64,000 nucleotides of DNA. It comes from DATBLE01 sp963719325. GTDB lineage: Bacteria; Actinomycetota; Thermoleophilia; Gaiellales; Gaiellaceae. Below the pieces are notes generated by a model. The model did no database searches and was not told the origin of the DNA. It saw nothing but the letters and a program-made list of their open reading frames with translations. This document shows, one piece after another, positions 1-9,095 of the stretch (positions within the stretch are counted from its first letter, which is position 1; each line of letters begins with the position of its first letter). The translations under genes and the position numbers were made by a program. Location of the stretch: positions 62,001 to 126,000 of the forward strand of contig CAVRBW010000014.1 of NCBI GenBank assembly GCA_963719325.1, written 5' to 3'.

Positions 1-237
1 GAGCGCGATCCGCGGCGAGAACCGCTCGAGCGCCCACTCGAGCAGCTCCTGCGGCTCGCGGCCCTCGAACTCGACCGACAGCTCGCCGGCTTCCAGCTCG
101 TCGATCTCCCGCGGGGGAAACGGCCGGTTTCCCCCGCGAACCCCCTTCCCCGACTCAGCTCGTACCTCAGCAGCCGTCGTGTGCCGCGCCCGCCATGTCG
201 GTCGCGGCGGCGAAAATCCGGTTGGTGAATCCGTCAT
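1..237 (-). CDS. cysH: Phosphoadenylyl/adenylyl-sulfate reductase, N-terminal part (partial)
   Basis: Only the first 79 codons are in the window. The residues from about 44 on (motifs EIDELEAGELSVEFEG and LLEWALERFSPRIAL) resemble the start of CysH, which reduces activated sulfate to sulfite in assimilatory sulfur metabolism. The ATG at 237 overlaps the stop of the upstream reductase gene as ATGA, which supports this start and an operon. Codons roughly 9-46 are encoded by the antisense strand of an interspersed repeat (copy A) and stay open, giving an unusual Arg/Pro-rich head (PPRPTWRARH) not expected in the family. The true start could lie after the repeat, but no in-frame ATG is visible there. 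The CysH call is by resemblance of a short segment. Confidence 0.55.
   Translation of the reverse strand, partial: MTDSPTGFSPPRPTWRARHTTAAEVRAESGKGVRGGNRPFPPREIDELEAGELSVEFEGREPQELLEWALERFSPRIAL
105..215 (+). repeat. Interspersed hairpin/core repeat, copy A
   Basis: Hairpin arms at 110-121 (CGCGGGGGAAAC) and 127-138 with loop GGCCG, then CCCCCTTCCCC at 141-151, then the 26-bp core at 183-208, which starts GCCGCGCCCGCC and ends GTCGCGGC. The core is identical in all five copies of the window. The core itself has a 6-bp inverted repeat, GCCGCG/CGCGGC. This copy lies antisense inside the 5' coding region of cysH. Confidence 0.85.
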
Positions 238-1878
238 GCGGCTCGCTCCTCTCGTCCTCGCGCTAGCTCACGGCCGACCATCGTTGCCAGCTCGTCGTCG
301 CTCGTCCGGTCGCAGAACGCCCGGAAGTCCTCGCTCTCGCCGCGGCCCGCCAGCCAGCCGGTCACGAGGCGCTCGACGGCCTCGTCCAGCTCCTCGGTGG
401 GCACGCGGCGGAAGACCGGCCGGGCGATCGCCGCTCTCGGCCCCAGGCCGCCGCGCAGGAAGACGTCGTAGGCCTGGTGCCTGCGGCCCTCGGCGTCCCG
501 CACGGTGGTGCCCTGGAAGCCGATGTCGGCCACCCAGTGATGGGCGCAGGCGTGCGGGCAGCCGTCGAGGTGGAGCCGGAGCCCGGCGACCTCGTCGCCG
601 AAGCGCTCCTCCAGCCGTCGGACCAGGGAGTCGAGCCTCGGCTTCGTCTCGGTCACCGAGAAGTTGCAGTGCGGCTCGCCCGTGCAGCCGATCGAGGTCG
701 CGCGAAGGCTGTTGACGTCGAGCGGGAAGCCGATCTGGGCGAGCGTCGCAACGGTGGCGTCGACCCGGGTCTCGGGAACGTTGGTGACGACGAGGTTCTG
801 CTGCCGGGTGAGCCGGACGTCGCCGCCCAGCTCCCCGGCCAGGTCGGCGAGCGCGATCATCTGGTCGCCGGAGACCAGGCCGACGTGGACGGGTGCGCCG
901 ACGGTGAAGAATCCTGGTTGCCGCTGAGCGTGGACGCCGACGTGGTCTCGGAACTCCCCGGGCGGAGGCAGCTCGAAGTCTGCGAGGGGGTAGCCGAGCC
1001 GGCGCTCGACCTCTGCGCGGATCCCCGCGGGCCCGTAGTCGTCGACCATGAACTTCATCCGCGACTTCACGCGCGAGACGCGGTACCGCAGGTCTTCTTT
1101 CCACGCGTCGAGAAGCGCGCGCAGGACGGCCATCGCCTCCTCCTTCGGGACGAACGCGCCCAGGTCGCGCGCGATCCGAGGCACGGACGAGAGCCCCCCG
1201 CCGACCTGGACTGCGAACCCTTCGACGCCTTCGTGCACGACTCCGATCAACGCGATGCAGTTGATCTCGGGCGCATTGCAGCGGTCGGCGCAGGCTGCGA
1301 TCGTGATCTTGTGCTTACGCGGCAGATTCGAGTAGTCGGGATTGCCGTAGAAGAAGGCCGCGGCCTCGTCGAGCACCGGCTGGGCGTCGAAGAGCTCGTT
1401 CGCGCCCAGCCCGGCGACGGGGCAGCCGGTGATGTTGCGGACGGCGTCGCCGCAGCCGCCGGCGAGGTCAGCCCCGCGGCTTCCAGCCGTTCGAAGACCT
1501 CCGGGAGCGCGCCGAGCTCGAGCCAGTGGAGCTGGACGTTCTGCCGAGTCGAGAGCTCGCCGTCGCCGCGACCGTACCGATTCGAGATCTCGCCGATCGT
1601 CCGCAGCCGGCCGGCGAGACCCGCCCGCCCGGCAGCTTGATCCGGAGCATGAACGTACCGACCTTCGGCTTGTCGTGGTAGAGGCCCCACCACTTGAGGC
1701 GGACCAGGTCCTCCTCCGCGACTCGTTCGTAGCCTGCGGCGATCAGTGCCGGAAGCTCGTCTAGGATTCCGAGCGGGCTCTTGTCGCGTTTGATCCGCTC
1801 GACCGGGTTGCGCTTGTAGACCAGCTCTCAATCGGGCTCGGGCTTCGGCGTGCGGTTCGGTGCGGCTGTGCGTGCCAT
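234..1878 (-). pseudogene. nirA: Ferredoxin-dependent sulfite/nitrite reductase with one stop and two frameshifts
   Basis: Siroheme/4Fe-4S assimilatory reductase giving sulfide or ammonia; beside cysH, sulfite is the likelier substrate. The C-terminal 380 codons (1376-234) are intact, with cluster motifs CTGEPHC and GCPHAC. Upstream, the conserved sequence is spread over three frames: ATG 1878 after GAAGGAG; TGA at codon 17 where homologs have Trp before ELVYKRNPVERIK; then YHDKPKVGTFMLRIK; a one-base loss near 1610 before RTIGEISNRYGRGDGEL; and another near 1471 before AGGCGDAVRNITGCPVAGL. Restoring frames gives a normal-length protein. Three lesions in about 400 bp mean either real decay or base-calling errors. 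The unbroken downstream 1.1 kb argues that decay, if real, is recent. Confidence 0.8.
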
Positions 1879-1888
1879 CCTCTCCTTC

Positions 1889-1917
1889 GGCTAGCGGGGT
1901 GTGAGCGGGCGCTAGCC
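1889..1917 (-). promoter_or_regulatory. Hairpin just upstream of the nirA ribosome binding site
   Basis: GGCTAGCG (1889-1896) and CGCTAGCC (1910-1917) form a perfect 8-bp stem. Its end abuts the GAAGGAG ribosome binding site of nirA, so it could gate translation or transcription of the sulfur operon. A GTG at 1997 lies at the predicted transcript start and opens a reading frame (MTRTTSAFS...) running across this leader; whether it is translated is unknown. Confidence 0.4.
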
Positions 1918-2001
1918 GCGGAGACGGATGCGAAGCGCACATCCGCCGGCCGCGGCATGAGGAGATGCATCGAAAAGGCAGAGGTGGTGCGTGTCACGGA
2001 G

Positions 2002-2030
2002 ACCTTAGCCCAATTGATTCAAAAAGTAAA
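2002..2030 (-). promoter_or_regulatory. Sigma-70 type promoter of the nirA-cysH operon
   Basis: On the minus strand, TTTACT (2030-2025), a 17-nt spacer and TAAGGT (2007-2002), in an AT-rich pocket. The expected transcript start near 1995 coincides with a GTG codon at 1997. Confidence 0.5.
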
Positions 2031-2059
2031 GTGCCTTCCGTTCTTGAAGTTTTGCCTGT

Positions 2060-3280
2060 CTAGGCGGCAGCGAGGCGGTCGAGGACGGCATCCGAGTCCG
2101 CCTCGATCGCGACCGGCTGGAGCCGGTGCGAGACCGGACCCGGCGTCTTCAACCCGTCGCCGGTGACGAGGAGGACGACCCGGTCGCCCCCGCTCACGCC
2201 GCCAGCGGCGATCGCCTCACGAAGCGCGCCCAGTGTCACCCCGGCTGCGGTCTCGCCGAACACACCGGTCGTCTCGGCGAGCAGTGCCATGTTCTCGCCG
2301 ACCGCGTGTTCGGCGACCGCGTGGATCGAGCCGCCTGTCAGCTGCGCGGTCGCGACCGCGAGGTCGCCGTCGGCGGGATTCCCGATCGCGAGCGACCGGG
2401 CGATCGAGTCCGGCCGGACGGGGCGCACGGCCTCTCCGTCGGCGAAGGCCGTCGCCACCGGAGAGCAGCCTGCCGCCTGGCCGCCGACCAGCCGAGGCAC
2501 GCCGCCGTCTGCGAGTCCGAGCTCGAGCAGGTCGGAGAACCCCTGGTTCAGCTTGCTGTAGAGGGAACCGGAGGCGATCGGCGAGGCGACCACGTCGGGG
2601 AGCTCCCAGCCGAGCTGTTCGGCGATCTCGTAGGCGAGCGTCTTCGACCCCTCGGCGTAGTAGCTGCGGAGCCCGACGTTGACGAAGGCCCATGTCGGCA
2701 GCTCGAACGAGAGCTCGATCGTTAACCGGCTGCAATCGTCGTAGCTCCCCGCGACTGCGTAGATCGTCGCCCCGTAGACCGCGGTCGCGCCGAGCTTCTC
2801 GGGCTCGAGGTCGGCCGGGCAGAAGACCGCCGCCTCGAGCCCTTCGGCGGCCGCCCGGGCGGCAACGGCGTTCGCGAGGTTGCCCGTCGACGAGCAGGCG
2901 AGCGTCGTCAGCCCCACCTCCTGCGCCTTTGCGGCTGCGACGGCGACGACCCGGTCCTTGAAGGAGTGGGTCGGGTTCGCGGTGTCGAGCTTCAGGTACA
3001 GCTCGTCGAGGCCGAGCGCCTCGGCCAGTCGAGGTGCGCGAACGAGCGGAGTCAGGCCCGGCGCGAGTCGCTGCTCCGCGGGCGGAGCGACCGGGAGAAA
3101 CGGCGCGTAGCGCCAGATCGAGGGCGGGCCGGCCGAGATCGCCTCACGGCTCGCGGCCCGGGCCAGCTCCTGGCGGTCGTAGACCGGGTCGAGCGGGCCC
3201 CAGCAGCGGGCGCAGACCCCGACCGCCTCGAGAGCGTGCTCGGTCTCGCAGTTACGACAACGGAGTGCGGTGGCGGGCAA
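2060..3280 (-). CDS. thrC: Threonine synthase
   Basis: PLP enzyme turning O-phosphohomoserine into threonine. The 406-residue protein has an N-terminal zinc-ribbon pattern (Cys 8, 11, 23, 26) followed by the fold II PLP core. The Schiff-base lysine is in PTHSFKDR (about K108), and the phosphate-binding loop is SSTGNLANA. The start is taken as TTG at 3280 because GGAAAGGAG lies 8 nt before it and the protein then begins just before the zinc ribbon; an ATG at 3343 is in frame but lies inside the riboswitch. The gene stands alone behind a SAM-I aptamer, so its expression should follow S-adenosylmethionine, unusual for threonine synthase. A diverged paralog serving another PLP reaction cannot be excluded. 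Confidence 0.88.
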   Translation of the reverse strand: MPATALRCRNCETEHALEAVGVCARCWGPLDPVYDRQELARAASREAISAGPPSIWRYAPFLPVAPPAEQRLAPGLTPLVRAPRLAEALGLDELYLKLDTANPTHSFKDRVVAVAAAKAQEVGLTTLACSSTGNLANAVAARAAAEGLEAAVFCPADLEPEKLGATAVYGATIYAVAGSYDDCSRLTIELSFELPTWAFVNVGLRSYYAEGSKTLAYEIAEQLGWELPDVVASPIASGSLYSKLNQGFSDLLELGLADGGVPRLVGGQAAGCSPVATAFADGEAVRPVRPDSIARSLAIGNPADGDLAVATAQLTGGSIHAVAEHAVGENMALLAETTGVFGETAAGVTLGALREAIAAGGVSGGDRVVLLVTGDGLKTPGPVSHRLQPVAIEADSDAVLDRLAAA

Positions 3281-3302
3281 CGACTTCTCTCCTTTCCTTC
3301 GC

Positions 3303-3426
3303 TCAACATCCTTCGAGCCGTGTCGGCTCGCCGGGCTTGGCACCTTGCCGCCCCGCTCGTTTGGAGGTGGCGGCAGGTTGCCGAGGCTTCAATGGGCCGG
3401 TTCCCTCAGCCTCTCTCGATGTGAAC
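3303..3426 (-). promoter_or_regulatory. SAM-I (S-box) riboswitch upstream of thrC
   Basis: Read on the minus strand, the element has the S-box signature in order: ATCGAGAGAGG, GAGGGAACCGGCCC, TGAAGCC, GGCAACC, a variable stem-loop, then GGTGCCAAGCC and a closing GGATG that pairs with CATC at the 5' end (P1). It ends about 6 nt before the thrC ribosome binding site. No U-tract follows, so control is probably at translation initiation rather than termination. Confidence 0.87.
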
Positions 3427-3473
3427 GGGAGTGGCCCGCTCGAGAAAGGACTATACATACGAAAGTCATTCCG

Positions 3474-4724
3474 ATGGAAGACGGATTGCGGAGCCAGATC
3501 GAGCGCGAGGCGCGGGCGGCGGGAGCGGCCGCGTCGGCCCTGCGCGACGACTCCGTGGCCGCCGCGCTCGTGGAGGCCGCCGGGGTCCTGCGCGAGCGGC
3601 GAGACACGGTCCTGGCTGCGAATCGAGCCGACGTCGAGGCTGCAGCAGGACAGCTCGACGAGGGCACCGTGGACCGTCTCAGGCTCGACGACGAGCGGCT
3701 CGACGCACTGGCAGGCCAGGTCGAGGCGACGGCGTCGCTCGAGCCTCTCGAGCGTGAGATCGTGACGCGAACGCTTCCCAACGGGCTCGAGATCAGCGAG
3801 CGCCGGATCCCGATCGGCACCGTGGGTGCGAATTTCGAGGCGCGGCCGAACGTCGCGCTCGACGTCGCCGGGCAGCTCCTGAAGAGCCTGAACGCGGCGG
3901 TGCTGCGGACGGGCGGGGCGGCGCTGCGCACGGTCACGGTGCTCGTCGACGAGGTGCTGCGGCCCGCGCTCGAACGGGTTGGCCTGCCGCCGGAGATCGT
4001 CGGGCTCGTCCGCTCGGCCGATCGCGAAGGCGCCCGCACGCTCGTCTCGATGCCGGCGCTCGTCCCCCTCGTCATCCTCCGCGGCAGCGGTCCGAGCACG
4101 GCTGAGCTCGCTCGGCTCGCGGCCCAGAAGGGCGTGCGTACGCTCGCGCACGCGGAGGGCGGCGGCGTCCTCTACGTCCACGAAGCCGCCGATCCCGCGA
4201 AGGCGCTGGCCCTCGCCGAGTCGAGCGTCGACCGGCTCGGCGTCTGCAATCGACTCAACCTCGCACTCGTCGACCGGCGGGCCGACGGCCTCGTACAACC
4301 GTTGCTGGAGCTCTTCCGGACGAAGGGGTTGGAGATCCGCGGCGACGTGCCGGGCGCGGAGCCGCTCGACCTTCCGCTCGGCCACGAGTGGGCGAGCGAC
4401 CCAGACCGGGTCGGGACCGTGACGGTCGCGTTCGTCGACGGGCTCGAGGAGGCCGTGCGGGTCGCGAACGCGGAGACGTCGGGTCTCGCCGCCGGGATCG
4501 TCACCGAGGATGCCGACGCGGCCGAGCGCTTCCTCGACGGCTACCGGGGCACGGCCGCGTTCTGGCATGCGCCGACTCGGTTCACCGACGGCTTCGAGCT
4601 GACCGGCGCGCCCGAGACCGGAATCAACGTCGACCGCGTGCCCGGCCCGCGCGGCCCGGTGACCTACCGCGACCTCTGGCTCCGGCAGTACCGGATCGTC
4701 GGCGACGCGACGCAGCGCCGGTGA
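3474..4724 (+). CDS. proA: Gamma-glutamyl phosphate reductase
   Basis: NADPH-dependent aldehyde dehydrogenase-fold enzyme, second step of proline synthesis (glutamyl-5-phosphate to glutamate semialdehyde). At 416 residues it has normal length. Family motifs seen are VGANFEARPNVALDV, LRTGGAA and the catalytic cysteine in GVCNRLN (about Cys 258). ATG 3474 is chosen because homologs begin close to this point; a GAAAGGA lies rather far upstream (3444-3450), and TATACAT just before suggests a very short leader. The frame is open further upstream, but that part overlaps the riboswitch. proB follows after 130 bp. Confidence 0.93.
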   Translation: MEDGLRSQIEREARAAGAAASALRDDSVAAALVEAAGVLRERRDTVLAANRADVEAAAGQLDEGTVDRLRLDDERLDALAGQVEATASLEPLEREIVTRTLPNGLEISERRIPIGTVGANFEARPNVALDVAGQLLKSLNAAVLRTGGAALRTVTVLVDEVLRPALERVGLPPEIVGLVRSADREGARTLVSMPALVPLVILRGSGPSTAELARLAAQKGVRTLAHAEGGGVLYVHEAADPAKALALAESSVDRLGVCNRLNLALVDRRADGLVQPLLELFRTKGLEIRGDVPGAEPLDLPLGHEWASDPDRVGTVTVAFVDGLEEAVRVANAETSGLAAGIVTEDADAAERFLDGYRGTAAFWHAPTRFTDGFELTGAPETGINVDRVPGPRGPVTYRDLWLRQYRIVGDATQRR

Positions 4725-4802
4725 CCTTGGTCACGTTCCTGGGGCGGCGCTGGCAAGGGAGGCAAGCGAGCGGCGCGCGGCATTGCGCGGCCAGCGTCGT
4801 CA

Positions 4803-4844
4803 GCCTTTGGCGGAGCCCGGCTTCGCCGGGCGGGAGCCAAAGGC
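4803..4844. repeat. Nested palindrome between proA and proB
   Basis: GCCTTTGGC (4803-4811) pairs with GCCAAAGGC (4836-4844), enclosing GCCCGGC-TTC-GCCGGGC (4815-4831). Just before it, CGCTGGC and GCCAGCG (about 4747-4797) form another inverted repeat. There is no T-run, so it is not a classical terminator; it may protect or partition the proA-proB message. Confidence 0.6.
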
Positions 4845-4854
4845 GGCCAGGGGC

Positions 4855-5886
4855 GTGACGGTCGTCGTCAAGGTCGGGACGAGTCTGGTCGCCGGGTCGG
4901 GAGGGCGCGTCCGCCGCTCGGTGTTACGCGCACGCGGGCGTGAGATCGGCCGGATCGTCGGCCGTGGAGAGCCGGTCTGCGTCGTCTCCTCGGGCGCGAT
5001 CGCGCTCGGCCTGCCCAGGCTCGGCCTCTCACGCCGGCCGCGGAGCGTCGCGCAGCTGCAGGCCGCTTCGGCGCTGGGGCAGGCACGCCTCCACGCCGCC
5101 TGGGAGGCCGCGCTCGCGCCGGTCGCAGCTGCGCAGGTGCTGTTGACTGCCTCGGACGTCGGAGAGCGGACGACCTACGTCAACGCGCGGAGCGCGCTCG
5201 GTGCACTCCTTCGGCTCGGAGCCGTCCCGGTCGTGAACGAGAACGACACCACCGCGACGGACGAGATCACGTTCGGCGACAACGATGCCCTCGCGGCTCA
5301 GGTTGCCGTGCTGCTGCGAGCCAGGTTGCTCGTCCTGCTGACGGAGGTGGCGGGCGTGTACTCGCGCGCGCCCGGGACGCCGGGTGCCGAGCTGCTCGCC
5401 GAGGGTCGCCAGGCCCGCGACGCGGTGCTCGGCGACGCGAGCCCCCTGGGCCGGGGCGGGATGCGGAGCAAGGTGCTGGCCGCGGAGCTCGCCGCGGCCG
5501 CCGGAATCCCGACCGTGATCGCCGGTGGCGTGGGAGACGCGGTGCTCGAGCCGATCCTGGCGGGCGAGCCGCGCGGAACGCGGTTCGCGGCCGCGGAGCG
5601 GAGCGAATCCGCGTTCAAGCTCTGGCTGCGCTTCGGCAAGCCGGTTCGCGGGCGGATCACCGTGGACGACGGGGCCCGGCGGGCGCTGGTCGAGGGCGGG
5701 GCGAGCCTGCTCGGGGTCGGCATCGTCTCGTGCGACGGCGCATTCGAGCCGGGGGACGCCGTCGAGCTGCTCGGCCCGGAGGGTGCTGCGTTCGCGAAGG
5801 GGATCGCCTCCGTATCCGTCTCGGAGCTCGCCGGCCGCGCCCGCGGCGTCGAGGCCGTTCACCGCGACCGGCTCGTGATCTTTTGA
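4855..5886 (+). CDS. proB: Glutamate 5-kinase with PUA domain
   Basis: ATP-dependent kinase making glutamyl-5-phosphate, the first and usually proline-inhibited step of proline synthesis. The 343-residue protein has an amino-acid kinase domain (about 1-250: VVVKVGTSL, VSSGAIALG, NENDTTATDEITFGDND, GGMRSKVLAA) and a C-terminal PUA domain (about 260-343: RGRITVDDGARRALVEGGASLL). GTG 4855 is chosen because it directly precedes the conserved first beta strand; no strong ribosome binding site is visible. The order proA-proB is reversed from the common proB-proA. Its stop lies in the first bases of the large inverted repeat that follows. Confidence 0.92.
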   Translation: MTVVVKVGTSLVAGSGGRVRRSVLRARGREIGRIVGRGEPVCVVSSGAIALGLPRLGLSRRPRSVAQLQAASALGQARLHAAWEAALAPVAAAQVLLTASDVGERTTYVNARSALGALLRLGAVPVVNENDTTATDEITFGDNDALAAQVAVLLRARLLVLLTEVAGVYSRAPGTPGAELLAEGRQARDAVLGDASPLGRGGMRSKVLAAELAAAAGIPTVIAGGVGDAVLEPILAGEPRGTRFAAAERSESAFKLWLRFGKPVRGRITVDDGARRALVEGGASLLGVGIVSCDGAFEPGDAVELLGPEGAAFAKGIASVSVSELAGRARGVEAVHRDRLVIF

Positions 5887-6051
5887 GAGCTCCCAACGCA
5901 ATGGGCAGCTGTGTCCCCGGGCCGCGTTGGGCGGCGCGCTGCTTCGTCCTCAGTCGCGCCCATATGCGCTGCATATGGGCGCTCCCTGCGTCCTTGCATC
6001 GCATCCGCCCAACGCGGCCCGGGAACGAATACCCATCACATTGGGAGCTCT
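5886..6051. repeat. 166-nt nested inverted repeat (long foldback) in front of an aminotransferase gene
   Basis: Three concentric perfect stems: outer AGAGCTCCCAA (5886-5896) with TTGGGAGCTCT (6041-6051); middle, 19 bp, 5916-5934 with 6005-6023, starting CCCGGGCCGCG; inner GCGCCCATATGC (5956-5967) with GCATATGGGCGC (5971-5982) and loop GCT. ATGGG/CCCAT also pairs between the outer and middle stems. The outer right arm contains GGGAG (6043-6047), the only ribosome binding site for the gene starting at 6053. Confidence 0.9.
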
Positions 6052-6052
6052 G

Positions 6053-7224
<1,172 letters not shown>

Positions 7225-7228
<4 letters not shown>

Positions 7229-8277
7229 TCGAGTTCGACGACGCGGCCCTCGGACTCGGCGCGGGCGACGCCTTCGGCCGCCGAGAGAACGTGCAGGGCG
7301 AGCTCGCCGCTCGCACGATGCGGTCTGCCTGCGCGCATCGACTCGACGAGCTCGTGCAGGCCGATACCCCGCACCTCTTGCGCCCCGCGCGAGTCGTAGG
7401 GCACGGGCTGCGGGTCGCCCGTGTCGCGGCGCACCGCCACCGTGCCTCCGAAGGCGTTCGCGTCGGGCAGGACGAGCATTGCCTTCGTGCCGAACACCTG
7501 CAGGCCGCTGACGTACTGGCTGCGTGCCTCGAAGCTGACCGTCAGCGTGGCGAGCGCGCCGCTCGCGAGCCGGAAGGCGGAAGCGGCATGCGTCGGGACC
7601 TCGACCGCGACCGTCTCTCCCGCCCGCGGGCCCGTGCCGAGCGTGCGCTCCCGCGTCGGCGTACCGGCGAAGCCGGCGACCTCGGCGATCGGGCCGAGCA
7701 GGGACACGATCGCGGTCAGGTAGTAGGGGGCGATATCGAGGAGCGGTCCGCCCCCTGCGCGGTAGAAGAAGTCGGCGTTCGGATGCCACGAGTCAGGCCC
7801 GCCGACCAGCATGGTTGCGTTCGCGCCCAGCGGCTCGCCGATCTCACCGGCCTCGATCAGCTTCCGGCCGGTCTCGTACGCGCTGCCGAGGAAGGTGTCG
7901 GGCGCAGAGCCGAAACGCAGCCCGCGGCGCTCCGCCTCCGCGACCAGCTCGCGTCCGTCCTCGACCGAGGTTGCGAGCGGCTTCTCGGTGTACACGTGCT
8001 TGCCGGCGTCGAAGGCGGCTCGGATCAGCGCTGCGTGTGCTGCGGGGGGCGTCAAGTTGAGGACGAGCTCCACCTCGGCGTCGGCGACGAGCTCCTCGAC
8101 CGTCGCCGGGCGGAGGCCATGCGCTTCGGCGAACGTCTGGGTCACCAACGGGTCGAGATCGGCGCAGGCGACCGGCCGCCACGTGTCGAATGCGACGGAG
8201 TCCTCGACGTAGCGCTTGGCGATGATCCCGCAGCCGACGACGCCGACGCGCACCGGCTCGGCCCCGGGAGCGCTCAC
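7225..8277 (-). CDS. Gfo/Idh/MocA family oxidoreductase
   Basis: NAD(P)-dependent dehydrogenase of 350 residues. The N-terminal Rossmann fold has VGVVGCGIIAKRYV and the family motif EKPLA (about 98); the C-terminal alpha/beta domain contains GGGPLLDIAPYYL. These enzymes oxidise or epimerise sugars, inositols or related polyols. GTG 8277 overlaps the stop of the upstream TIM-barrel gene (GTGA), so the two are co-translated. That pairing, oxidoreductase plus AP-endonuclease-2-type isomerase, is typical of inositol or uncommon-sugar catabolism; the substrate here is unknown. An in-frame extension upstream is only antisense-like reading of the neighbour. Confidence 0.88.
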
Positions 8278-9017
8278 GCAACCTCCAGGATCCGCCGCAC
8301 GGCGTGTAGGGAACGCTCGATCGCCTCGAACGGCGGCCCCTCGACCTCGTCTTCCTCGACCAGCAGCCACTCGGCACCGGCCCGAACGGCTGCGGGCAGC
8401 ACCCGCTCGTAGCCGACTGCGCCGTCGCCGACCGGCACGTCCTCGCGCCCTTCCTGGCTGCGGAAGTCCTTGACGTGGACGAGTGGACAGCGGCCGCTCG
8501 TCTTCTCGAGTTCGGCCACCGGGTCGGCGCCCCCGTGCCAGATCCAGCCGAGATCGAGCTCCAGCCAGAGGAGCTCCGCGGGCAGCTCGCGCAGCAGGTC
8601 GAGGAACGTCTCCCCGCCGTCGCCCAGCGGCGCGAGCTCGGGGGCGTGATTGTGGAAGCCGAGGCTGAGCCCCTCCCGGCGCGCCGCTTCCGCCACGCCG
8701 GCGATCCGTGCGACGAGGTCGCGGCTGGGCTCGACGTAGCTGATCGCGACCCGGTTCGTGCCGAGCACCTCCACCTCCGCCGCCAGCGCCGGCAGCTCCG
8801 TCTCCAGCGCCTGCAGGCTCGCGTGGCGGCCGGCGGCGACCAGGCCGAGCTCGTCCAGCCAGGCTCGGACGCGTGCCGGTTCGTGCCCGTGCAGCTGCCA
8901 GAGCTCGACTCCCTCGTAGCCGAGGCCGGCGACCGTGCGGAGCGTTCCCTCGAGGTCGCGCTCGCACTCGTCGCGGATCGTGTAGAGCATCAGTCCGACT
9001 CGCGCCACGAGCTCCAC
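8274..9017 (-). CDS. Sugar phosphate isomerase/epimerase (xylose-isomerase-like TIM barrel)
   Basis: Protein of 247 residues of the AP endonuclease family 2 fold. Seen are VGLMLYTIRDE, GYEGVELWQLHG, LGFHNHAPE (metal-site region) and the acidic LWLELDLGWIWHGG followed by PLVHVKDF. Such proteins isomerise or dehydrate sugars and inosose. It is the first gene of a two-gene minus-strand unit with the Gfo/Idh/MocA dehydrogenase, whose GTG overlaps this stop. ATG 9017 gives the expected N-terminus; a GTG four codons later is an alternative. Confidence 0.82.
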   Translation of the reverse strand: MELVARVGLMLYTIRDECERDLEGTLRTVAGLGYEGVELWQLHGHEPARVRAWLDELGLVAAGRHASLQALETELPALAAEVEVLGTNRVAISYVEPSRDLVARIAGVAEAARREGLSLGFHNHAPELAPLGDGGETFLDLLRELPAELLWLELDLGWIWHGGADPVAELEKTSGRCPLVHVKDFRSQEGREDVPVGDGAVGYERVLPAAVRAGAEWLLVEEDEVEGPPFEAIERSLHAVRRILEVA

Positions 9018-9055
9018 CCTAACGGCATCGATCGTGCAGGCTCCGGTTGAACCGA

Positions 9056-9088
9056 GGCGGCCGGCTCGCCCCGAGCGGGCCGGCCGCC
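9056..9088 (-). terminator. Strong GC hairpin after the LLM oxidoreductase gene
   Basis: GGCGGCCGGC (9056-9065) pairs with GCCGGCCGCC (9079-9088) as a 10-bp perfect stem, 8 bp past the TAA of the gene ending at 9096. Only a short T-poor tail follows, so it may stop transcription or stabilise the 3' end. Confidence 0.6.
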
Positions 9089-9095
9089 GGACTGC

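Noticed and set aside
179..715. Plus-strand frame over the nirA 3' end and repeat A
   Set aside because: Arg/Pro/Ser-rich antisense translation without motifs; starts inside the repeat.
3270..3473. Upstream extension of the proA frame
   Set aside because: It runs antisense across the SAM riboswitch and encodes nothing like ProA; homologs start near 3474.
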